A stretch of 5,110 bases of DNA. Origin: Litorimonas sp964490745. GTDB taxonomy: Bacteria > Pseudomonadota > Alphaproteobacteria > Caulobacterales > Maricaulaceae. Positions within the stretch are counted from its first letter, which is position 1. Each line of letters opens with the position of its first letter. Location of the stretch: positions 1 to 5,110 of the forward strand of contig CAZBDT010000154.1 in NCBI GenBank assembly GCA_964490745.1, given 5' to 3'. Positions 1 to 4,779 of the stretch are shown here, piece by piece. Below the pieces are notes generated by a model. That model was not told the DNA's origin, did no database searches, and was given only the letters and a program-made list of their open reading frames with translations. The position numbers and the translations under genes are program-made.

Positions 1-661
1 TCATCGCCAGCCCTGACAGCAAGATTGCAATGACCATGAGCGGCACTTGATAGGTCTTGGTCGGTTCACAATCCATGGCCCCGGCAATAGGGTTAGCAAT
101 CAAGGACTGCTTACATTCCGTCACATTGCCCGCAAAAGCCGACAGGGTTTCACCCGCCGCATTGACAACATTAGACGCATCGACAGAAGCAATCGCCATG
201 GCAGATAGAATTGAGTCAACGGAGAAGACCAGGTTCATCGCCACGATCAGTGCAATCGCGCCAGCAACAGAACGAAGACCACCCCCTTCTGAATGTTCAA
301 TATGGTCGACCTGCAGGAGATGGTGAATTTCTTTAATCGCTGTATAAATAATGAAGCCACCACCCAAAAGCGTGACAAGCGCTTGGAAAGTAAACTCCCC
401 CTCAAAAAAGCCCTGAATATTAAACCCAAAGAGCGGCTTTGCGAGAAGGCCAAACAAATTGACGATCACAAAGAGCAGCACAATCCGTAAGGCCACAGCA
501 ATGCCAATGCCCCAACGGCGCACTTTACGTGCATCATTTTCATTGCCAACCTTATTCGATTCAATGGCAATATAAAGAAGATTGTCAAAGCCCAGCACGG
601 CTTGCAGAAGTATGAGCATAAAGAGCGTAAATAACGCTTGTACTGTTAAGAGTTCAGCCAC
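1..661 (-). CDS. TerC family integral membrane protein, N-terminal 220 residues (3' end outside window)
   Basis: TerC/Alx/YkoY-family proteins are polytopic inner-membrane proteins linked to metal ion handling, notably manganese export and metal loading of secreted enzymes, and in some bacteria to tellurium resistance. Visible here: a first hydrophobic helix running into the family hallmark GFDNLL at residues 24-29 (acidic D26), a second helix around 50-73, a third around 94-109, a His-rich cytosolic or loop stretch near 113-123, and a helix with the second hallmark FSVDSIL at 146-152 (D149). After it comes a polar stretch of about 45 residues (160-205) with two cysteines, C183 and C198, before the next helix at 206-219; many TerC proteins have a much shorter link here. 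The start is GTG at 659-661, placed seven bases after a GGGAGG. An in-frame ATG five codons upstream (674-676) overlaps that ribosome site and is less likely. The gene is divergent from the ynbE-ydbL pair. Family call is firm; substrate is unknown. Confidence 0.9.
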   Translation of the reverse strand, partial: MAELLTVQALFTLFMLILLQAVLGFDNLLYIAIESNKVGNENDARKVRRWGIGIAVALRIVLLFVIVNLFGLLAKPLFGFNIQGFFEGEFTFQALVTLLGGGFIIYTAIKEIHHLLQVDHIEHSEGGGLRSVAGAIALIVAMNLVFSVDSILSAMAIASVDASNVVNAAGETLSAFAGNVTECKQSLIANPIAGAMDCEPTKTYQVPLMVIAILLSGLAM

Positions 662-668
662 GGATAAA

Positions 669-674
669 CCTCCC
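669..674 (-). promoter_or_regulatory. Shine-Dalgarno GGGAGG deciding the GTG start of the TerC-family gene
   Basis: On the minus strand GGGAGG is followed by seven bases and then GTG. This spacing supports the GTG at 659-661. The in-frame ATG at 674-676 shares bases with the motif and has no comparable purine box ahead of it. Confidence 0.7.
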
Positions 675-775
675 ATCCGATTGATTTGTGTTCTGCATAG
701 CTCAGTTTGTATATGAGGTTAAGACCAGACTCGCACGATCATCAACGCGGCAGAGATGAACCTTGCGCGATGTCT

Positions 776-785
776 GCATTAATGC
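776..785. repeat. Perfect 10-bp palindrome GCATTAATGC in the divergent intergenic region
   Basis: The sequence equals its own reverse complement and ends 31 bases before the ynbE start codon, in the 155-base gap between the divergent TerC-family gene and ynbE. Its position would suit an operator or a dyad in the 5' leader, but there is no second copy nearby and no recognised regulator consensus. I could not identify convincing -35/-10 pairs for either gene in this gap; a chance palindrome remains possible. Confidence 0.3.
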
Positions 786-816
786 GACGTTCAGGGCGAT
801 TTTGATAGGACAGACC

Positions 817-1008
817 ATGAAAATGAAATACCTGCTCTGCGCGCTGGCTGCCCTCACACTCTGCACAGCTTGCCAGCCCAAGGTTCAAATCGTCCCATCG
901 GAAAAGCCGATCGTGATCGAATTGAATGTGAATATTAATCAGGAAATTCGCGTCCGACTGGACAAAGATGTGGAAGACCTGATTTCGAATAACCCGGATC
1001 TCTTTTAG
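817..1008 (+). CDS. ynbE: YnbE-like outer-membrane lipoprotein
   Basis: A 63-residue lipoprotein of the YnbE family; the E. coli protein is about the same size. In E. coli YnbE is an outer-membrane lipoprotein that joins the AsmA-like protein YdbH to form an intermembrane bridge for phospholipid transport, with YdbL as helper. Seen here: a short basic start (MKMK), a hydrophobic segment at 5-15 and a lipobox ending at C19 with T17 and A18 before it; C16 in place of the usual Leu at -3 is odd. The mature part carries a beta-prone stretch (about 28-43) and ends DKDVEDL...DLF, very like the E. coli C-terminus (DKDVEEL...DLF, from memory). ATG 817 is chosen because AGGA lies six bases upstream and the signal peptide starts there; an in-frame ATG at 763 would bury the signal sequence. 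ydbL follows after 25 bases. No ydbH is visible in the window. Confidence 0.88.
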   Translation: MKMKYLLCALAALTLCTACQPKVQIVPSEKPIVIELNVNINQEIRVRLDKDVEDLISNNPDLF

Positions 1009-1021
1009 ATCCAAACTTATC

Positions 1022-1028
1022 AAGGAGG
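1022..1028 (+). promoter_or_regulatory. Strong Shine-Dalgarno AAGGAGG for ydbL
   Basis: AAGGAGG lies five bases before ATG 1034, in the 25-base gap after the ynbE stop. It is the strongest ribosome site in the window and suggests that YdbL is translated independently of, and perhaps more than, YnbE from a shared transcript. Confidence 0.75.
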
Positions 1029-1033
1029 CTGTT

Positions 1034-1423
1034 ATGGCCACATTGAAACCACTCTTCGGCGGATTTGCTGCCCTTTCGCTACTTGCGGGAGGAATAGGGC
1101 TGATCAGCCTATCTGCGAATAGTACCGCCTATGCGCAAACCTCAACGGCGAAAGCGACTGTTGATGCAGCAATTAAACGCGGCGAGGTCGGCGAGCAGAT
1201 CAATGGTTATCTTGGAATCGTCGATGGAAAATCTCCATCCCCAGCCGTGAGAAATGCTGTCTCTGAAATAAACATCGCGCGCAAAGCCGTCTACACGCAG
1301 GCCGCCAGCGGCGGCGTTGAGCCGCCTGCCGTTTATGCGCAACTCACAGGTGAGAAGCAGATCAAAAAAGCGGCCCCTGGTACCTATGTTAAGGATGCCA
1401 GCGGAGTTTGGAAAAAGAAGTAA
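1034..1423 (+). CDS. ydbL: YdbL family (DUF1318) periplasmic protein
   Basis: A 129-residue exported protein. The N-terminus has a lysine at 5, a long hydrophobic core (about 7-28) and a signal peptidase I site after A34 (AYA|Q), giving a mature protein of about 95 residues. The mature part matches the DUF1318 pattern known from E. coli YdbL: an early GEVGEQINGYLG stretch (about 50-61), a central helix with N-x-AR-x-x-Y, and a C-terminal KAAPGTYV...G-x-WKKK segment. In E. coli YdbL is encoded with YdbH and YnbE and is proposed to act as a periplasmic chaperone or modulator of that lipid-transport bridge; its biochemical activity is not settled. The ynbE-ydbL order matches the usual operon and the transcript ends at the terminator 27 bases after the stop codon. 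The family assignment is strong; the role in this organism is inferred. Confidence 0.9.
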   Translation: MATLKPLFGGFAALSLLAGGIGLISLSANSTAYAQTSTAKATVDAAIKRGEVGEQINGYLGIVDGKSPSPAVRNAVSEINIARKAVYTQAASGGVEPPAVYAQLTGEKQIKKAAPGTYVKDASGVWKKK

Positions 1424-1449
1424 CGTCCCGCTGACCTCTAAACAACACG

Positions 1450-1480
1450 CCCTGTGCTTTATGGCACAGGGTTTTTCTTT
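1450..1480 (+). terminator. Intrinsic terminator after ynbE-ydbL
   Basis: A perfect 8-bp stem (CCCTGTGC at 1450-1457 with GCACAGGG at 1464-1471), a six-base loop TTTATG and a T-rich tail TTTTTCTTT (1472-1480). It lies 27 bases after the ydbL stop and 64 bases before chpT, so it separates the envelope operon from chpT. On the minus strand it lacks a comparable U-tract, so it works in one direction. Confidence 0.9.
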
Positions 1481-1497
1481 GCGCCGCGCGGCATTCT

Positions 1498-1523
1498 GAT
1501 TCACAACTCAAGTGAACCGAATC
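1498..1523. promoter_or_regulatory. Pair of GANTC sites (possible CcrM methylation sites) in the chpT leader
   Basis: GATTC at 1498-1502 and GAATC at 1519-1523 both fall in the 63 bases between the ydbL terminator and the chpT start. GANTC is the target of the cell-cycle adenine methyltransferase CcrM in alphaproteobacteria, whose methylation state tunes some cell-cycle promoters. GANTC occurs elsewhere in the window at roughly one per 350 bases, so the pair could be chance. I could not recognise a convincing -35/-10 pair here. Confidence 0.35.
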
Positions 1524-1543
1524 AATTGCCGAGAGTTTTCAAA

Positions 1544-2215
1544 ATGGCCACACCGATTACAAAGCTAACGCCAACATCGCTTTCCGCCTTGCTCTGCGCG
1601 CGGATTTGCCATGATCTGATTTCCCCGGTGGGCGCTTTGGGCACGGCCATCGAAATACTGGATGATCCCGACAATGTCGAAATGCACGACGATGCGTTGA
1701 ATTTAGTCCGTACATCTGCGCGTCAGGCTGCGGCAAAGCTGAAATTCTTGCGATTAGCGTTTGGTGCGGCTGGATCTGCGCCGGGCGTCATTCCGACGGC
1801 GGATGTCACTCAGCTCTCAAATGACATGTTTGCTGATTCAAAACCGGATTTGGTCTGGAACATTGACTCTGACGGCATTGATAAAGAGCACGCCCGCATT
1901 CTGCTGAATTTGATCATGTTGGCCGTGCAAGCCGCACCGCGCGGCGGGACCGTCACAATCTCTCGTCATGGCCGAGACGACGGAACTGAGTTTGTCCTTA
2001 TCAGTGAGGGACCGAAAGTCCGTTTAGATGCAGCCGTCGCAAAAGCCATCGCCGGCAAGGTCCCGGAAGACGGATTTGATGGCCGCTCTATTCAACCGCT
2101 CTATGCCAGCCTTTTGACACGCGATATTGGCGGGACGATTGCGGCCTCCGCTGACGAAACGGATCAAGGTCTTCTCATTTCCTTCAAAGCCAATTTCCCG
2201 GCAGCTCAGGCCTGA
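1544..2215 (+). CDS. chpT: ChpT histidine phosphotransferase of the CckA-CtrA relay
   Basis: A 223-residue cytoplasmic protein matching Caulobacter ChpT (about 225 residues). ChpT takes phosphate from the hybrid kinase CckA and passes it to the master cell-cycle regulator CtrA and to CpdR, which controls ClpXP proteolysis. Seen here: a histidine-kinase-like DHp hairpin, residues about 12-77, with phospho-acceptor H23 in the motif CHDLISP (22-28) followed by the characteristic ILDDPD and LRLAFGA (69-75) stretches, then an ATPase-like domain (about 80-220) lacking the glycine-rich ATP lid, as expected for ChpT, which forms dimers and does not use ATP. ATG 1544 is chosen because the homologous region begins about ten residues later and a weak GAGAG lies upstream; the frame is open to an ATG at 1454, but that lies inside the terminator. 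It is followed by a hairpin and a 154-base gap, so it may be transcribed alone. Identification is confident. Confidence 0.93.
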   Translation: MATPITKLTPTSLSALLCARICHDLISPVGALGTAIEILDDPDNVEMHDDALNLVRTSARQAAAKLKFLRLAFGAAGSAPGVIPTADVTQLSNDMFADSKPDLVWNIDSDGIDKEHARILLNLIMLAVQAAPRGGTVTISRHGRDDGTEFVLISEGPKVRLDAAVAKAIAGKVPEDGFDGRSIQPLYASLLTRDIGGTIAASADETDQGLLISFKANFPAAQA

Positions 2216-2230
2216 CAGGACTGTTATAGC

Positions 2231-2252
2231 TGGGTCTGATTTTTTAGACCCA
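2231..2252 (+). other. Hairpin after chpT, possible weak terminator or 3'-end stem
   Basis: TGGGTCT (2231-2237) pairs perfectly with AGACCCA (2246-2252) around the eight-base loop GATTTTTT. The T-run is in the loop, not after the stem, so it is not a textbook intrinsic terminator. It starts 15 bases after the chpT stop and may protect the transcript end or attenuate read-through into the downstream genes. Confidence 0.45.
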
Positions 2253-2289
2253 AGCCTGACATATCTGAAAATTATCGGCTGTGTCGCAT

Positions 2290-2295
2290 TATAAT
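2290..2295 (+). promoter_or_regulatory. Perfect TATAAT, candidate -10 box upstream of the CheA-like gene
   Basis: TATAAT at 2290-2295 lies in the 154-base gap between chpT and the next gene. No good -35 is found at 16-18 bases upstream (the sequence there is A-rich, around GAAAAT), so the promoter call is tentative. A start near 2302 would place the CtrA-like site immediately downstream, a position more typical of repression than activation. Confidence 0.35.
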
Positions 2296-2304
2296 TTTGC
2301 GGAT

Positions 2305-2321
2305 TTGACCCTGTCTTAACC
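2305..2321 (+). promoter_or_regulatory. Near-consensus CtrA binding site TTGA-N7-TTAACC
   Basis: TTGACCCTGTCTTAACC fits the CtrA consensus TTAA-N7-TTAAC with one mismatch (TTGA for TTAA), has exact seven-base spacing, and carries the extended CC seen in many sites. It ends 48 bases before the start codon of the CheA-like gene. Its TTGACC half could instead be a -35 box, but I see no good -10 at the right distance. CtrA commonly controls motility and chemotaxis genes in alphaproteobacteria, so the context suits. Confidence 0.45.
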
Positions 2322-2369
2322 CTTTTTGTGCAGATTAGAGAGAAATACGACAACCTCTAATGATTCGAG

Positions 2370-3401
2370 ATGCACAGCATGGGCGACGACTTGATTTTCG
2401 CACAAAAATTCACCCGTACGGCGGCTGATGGCTTAGCTTTGCTGGTTGAGATGGATGATCCGCGCGCCTCGCATGAATCGGCCGTTGTCATTGACATGAT
2501 GACAACTATGCAGCGCGGCGCAAAACGATTGCGGGCCCGGAACATCTATACTGGCGCGCAAGATGTGCTTTCAGCTTTACATCATGAAAATAACGCCACC
2601 TTGGACGGACGTATAAAAAGCCTCGGCTCACTTGTCACAGAATATGCCCGTGGACTGGATGAACTCCTCGACACGCCAAAGATAGCCGCAAACGCAACTC
2701 CCACAGATAAATGGGACATGGCTCGCGAAACGCTGAATCAGCTTTTACCCATCGCCTCGCCGGATGATGCGGATATGTTGTCCCGTCTCATGCGCGCACC
2801 CGTCACGCTGGCAACGGTTCAACCTGATGAAGACGTTGAATTGACAGAGGCTGAAATAGTGCCTCTCACAAAGATGGATGGCCCTGCTGCGATCATTGAA
2901 GCCCCAGAAGTCTTGAAAAAAGTGGCAGAAGAAGCGGTCCAAACAGTTGCGGCAATCTACCCGACACCTGCGACAGCACCTAATCCCATGCCCTCTAAAG
3001 ACATCACACAAACGGTCGCATTGGACGCGATGATGCGTGACGTCATCGCGGACGCCCTATCTGTTGCGCGGTCTATAGACCGCACGATTAGCCTCTCATA
3101 TGATATGGGTGAGCGAACGATTTCAGAAAGCCGCGCCCACGACCTACAAGAGCGGCTTGGGCAAGCTCTATCGCAGATCATTCGTCAATCCATGAGCGAT
3201 GACCGCGTGGGTCACATCGACATTAATCTGGCTGGCGAACAGCTTCATATTATGGCGGGGACGACAGCTTTGCGGGTTGCCATTGACGCAAAAGCTGCGC
3301 CGAAACGGACGCCACTTATTACGGCTGAAACAGAGCAAGGTTTGCGGGCGCAACTCAATGCTTTGATGGACCCGATTACCTTACATGAGACAGCTTCATG
3401 A
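2370..3401 (+). CDS. Degenerate CheA-like protein with no visible catalytic residues (uncharacterised)
   Basis: A 343-residue soluble protein with no signal peptide or membrane segment. I do not recognise a named family. Residues 8-100 are helical and arranged like a histidine phosphotransfer bundle, but the helix where HPt domains carry H-x-x-K-G (about 41-57, with MQRGAKRL) has no histidine. Residues 150-215 are an acidic then Ala/Pro-rich linker. Residues 218-306 resemble the start of a CheA kinase domain: a long helix, a beta strand (240-245), a helix ERLGQALSQIIRQSM (261-275) where CheA has a P-L-x-H-L-L-R-N-A helix, then two strands (282-288, 291-296). The N-box asparagine is replaced by Q273 and no DxGxG or glycine-rich lid is seen. 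The C-terminus (TEQGLRAQL) also resembles CheA. ATG 2370 has no clear ribosome site; ATG 2379 is an alternative. It overlaps the CheY gene by four bases. CheA ancestry is inference; a scaffold or pseudokinase is plausible. Confidence 0.6.
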   Translation: MHSMGDDLIFAQKFTRTAADGLALLVEMDDPRASHESAVVIDMMTTMQRGAKRLRARNIYTGAQDVLSALHHENNATLDGRIKSLGSLVTEYARGLDELLDTPKIAANATPTDKWDMARETLNQLLPIASPDDADMLSRLMRAPVTLATVQPDEDVELTEAEIVPLTKMDGPAAIIEAPEVLKKVAEEAVQTVAAIYPTPATAPNPMPSKDITQTVALDAMMRDVIADALSVARSIDRTISLSYDMGERTISESRAHDLQERLGQALSQIIRQSMSDDRVGHIDINLAGEQLHIMAGTTALRVAIDAKAAPKRTPLITAETEQGLRAQLNALMDPITLHETAS

Positions 3402-3763
3402 AAACATGTTTGATTGTCGATGATAGCCGCATGATCCGCCGCGTTGCGGGACGCATAGTCAAAGACCTTGGCTTTGAAACCATTGAGGCCGTGAACGGAC
3501 AAGAAGCGTTGGATAAATGTCGTCTGGACATGCCAAGCGCCATCCTCGTGGATTGGGCGATGCCCGTTATGGACGGTTTTGATTTCGTCAAAAATCTCAG
3601 AGGCTTACCGGATGGCGACAAGCCCACAGTGGTATTCTGCACCTCTGTGCGCGATATTGAACGTATCGTCGAAGCCCTCGCCGCGGGCGCGGACGAATAT
3701 ATCATGAAACCATTTGATTCAGATATTATTGAATCAAAATTCGCTTTGGCCGGTTTGGTATGA
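3398..3763 (+). CDS. cheY: CheY-like single-domain response regulator
   Basis: A 121-residue stand-alone receiver domain, the usual CheY length. All phosphorylation residues are present: the acidic pair D8-D9, phospho-acceptor D52 in VDWAMP, the switch T82 in FCTS, the aromatic switch Y101 and K104 followed by P105-F106. No output domain is attached, so it should act by protein contacts after phosphorylation. It starts on an ATGA that overlaps the stop of the CheA-like gene and ends on an ATGA shared with the cheR start; with only weak purine content upstream (TGAGA), translation is probably coupled. No flagellar or receptor genes are in the window, so whether it binds the flagellar motor, another kinase or a diguanylate cyclase cannot be told. 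The phosphodonor is unknown; ChpT or CckA is a candidate because of the neighbouring gene (inference). Assignment as a receiver is certain, the chemotaxis role is not. Confidence 0.92.
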   Translation: MKTCLIVDDSRMIRRVAGRIVKDLGFETIEAVNGQEALDKCRLDMPSAILVDWAMPVMDGFDFVKNLRGLPDGDKPTVVFCTSVRDIERIVEALAAGADEYIMKPFDSDIIESKFALAGLV

Positions 3764-4695
3764 GTGCAGCGGACCGCAATGGTGCGCTCTCGATGGCGCC
3801 CTCATATTATGATGCGCTTCACCGCCTCACGCTTGAGCGCGCAGGTATAAATCTCGGCTCCAATCACGCCTTTTTAGTGGAGACGCGCCTATCCCGGCTT
3901 GCCCGCGAAGAAGGGTTTGAGAGCTTGGACGCCATGATAAGCGAATTATTCAAAAACGGCGCGGCGCGTTTGGCGGTTCAGGTCGTCTCTGCCCTCACCG
4001 AACGCGATACACATTTCTTTAAAGACAGAACAGCCTTTAAACGCTTGCGCAAAATTGTCCTGCCCGATCTGCATCATAAGCGCGGCGGTGGACGTATTCG
4101 ATTGCTTAGTTTTGGTTGCGCCTCCGGTCAAGAACCTTACGGCATGGCCATGACGATTGCCCGTATGCAGGAACAGCTCAGCGGTTTAAAAATCGACATT
4201 GTCGGCGTGGATTACCCCAGCCAAGCCCTAGAGCGCGCACGCATTGGGAAATATACACATTTTGATGTCCAGCGCGGCCTACCCATACAAGATTTGGTCG
4301 ATTTCTTCGATCCATCTGGTGAAGATTGGATCGTCAAACCCGAGATAAAAGAGATGGTCGAGTTTCGGGACATCCACCTTTTATCTAAGCTTGATGTCTT
4401 AGAAGAGTTTCATGCCGTCATGTTTTGCGGCAGCCTCCCGCATTATTCCGCACCTGCACGCGTGCGAGTCCTGCGCGGATTATCCGGCTTGGTCAAAGAA
4501 AATGGCTATCTTATTTTAGGCGAAGGCGAAACACTGGATCAGATGAATTTCGGATTTGACCGTGTTGACGGCAAATCCGGTCTTTATAAAAAACGCGAAG
4601 TTATCATTGAGCCAGAAATTGATCCGACGCTGAAAATTCCCAATGGTCGAGCGACTTTTCAGAAAACGCCAGTAAAGCGCAAGCCGCTAAAGTAA
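3760..4695 (+). CDS. cheR: Divergent CheR-type SAM-dependent protein methyltransferase
   Basis: A 311-residue protein with the two-part CheR layout. The all-helical N-domain (about 14-90) has RAGINL and E-x-RLSRLAREEGF (41-53). The Rossmann SAM domain (about 95-285) has motif SFGCASGQEPYGMAM (117-131), the acidic D151 after strand 2, a RGLP turn (172-175), a beta-subdomain (about 180-210) and the late motif LILGEGETL. CheR normally methylates glutamates of chemoreceptors. Several family hallmarks are changed: TNET-x-FFR is ERDTHFFK (81-88), GEEPYS is GQEPYG (123-128), TDI is VDY (150-152) and FCRN-x-x-IYF is FCGSLPHYS (222-230), losing an Arg-Asn pair used near the SAM pocket. A basic Lys/Arg-rich tail of about 15 residues ends the protein. 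Its ATGA start overlaps the cheY stop with no Shine-Dalgarno. It could be a methyltransferase with another substrate, or a SAM-binding protein with low activity. Confidence 0.87.
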   Translation: MSAADRNGALSMAPSYYDALHRLTLERAGINLGSNHAFLVETRLSRLAREEGFESLDAMISELFKNGAARLAVQVVSALTERDTHFFKDRTAFKRLRKIVLPDLHHKRGGGRIRLLSFGCASGQEPYGMAMTIARMQEQLSGLKIDIVGVDYPSQALERARIGKYTHFDVQRGLPIQDLVDFFDPSGEDWIVKPEIKEMVEFRDIHLLSKLDVLEEFHAVMFCGSLPHYSAPARVRVLRGLSGLVKENGYLILGEGETLDQMNFGFDRVDGKSGLYKKREVIIEPEIDPTLKIPNGRATFQKTPVKRKPLK

Positions 4696-4714
4696 AATCT
4701 GCCGCCTCGCGCGG

Positions 4715-4742
4715 TTGACGACAGATGTGCGGAGCGTAAAAG
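4715..4742 (+). promoter_or_regulatory. Weak candidate promoter for pheS
   Basis: TTGACG (4715-4720) is followed after 16 bases by TAAAAG (4737-4742), about 37 bases before the pheS start. The -35 half is good and the -10 half poor. The 84-base gap between cheR and pheS has no convincing terminator; a short CCGC/GCGG stem (4702-4714) precedes the box but has no U-tract. Confidence 0.25.
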
Positions 4743-4766
4743 ACGCGACTTAAGTTTAACGCTTTT

Positions 4767-4779
4767 GAAAGCCGCTTTC
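4767..4779 (+). other. Short inverted repeat abutting the pheS start codon
   Basis: GAAAG (4767-4771) pairs with CTTTC (4775-4779) around a three-base CCG loop, ending one base before the ATG. The only purine-rich candidate ribosome site for pheS (GAAAG) lies inside the left arm, so folding could limit translation. The stem is short and may not be stable. Confidence 0.3.

Noticed and set aside
717..722. GGTTAA half-site as a CtrA site in the terC-ynbE gap
   Set aside because: No second TTAA half-site at seven-base spacing on either side.
763..816. Upstream in-frame ATG extending YnbE by 18 residues
   Set aside because: It would place a polar stretch before the lipoprotein signal; ATG 817 has an AGGA six bases upstream and gives the family length.
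662..816. yybP-ykoY manganese riboswitch upstream of the TerC-family gene
   Set aside because: Some TerC genes carry it, but the leader next to this GTG start is short and I see neither the conserved loops nor an expression-platform hairpin.
742..1041. Minus-strand open frame opposite ynbE
   Set aside because: The plus strand carries a recognisable YnbE with a ribosome site; the opposite frame has no domain, signal or ribosome site.
1454..1543. Upstream in-frame ATG extending ChpT by 30 residues
   Set aside because: The extension lies across the ydbL terminator hairpin and U-tract, and ChpT homology starts only after ATG 1544.
4750..4760. TTAA-N2-TTAAC upstream of pheS as a CtrA site
   Set aside because: The half-sites are separated by two bases, not the seven the CtrA consensus needs.
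4696..4779. Phenylalanine attenuator (leader peptide) before pheS
   Set aside because: No short open frame rich in Phe codons and no terminator/antiterminator pair is visible in the 84 bases.
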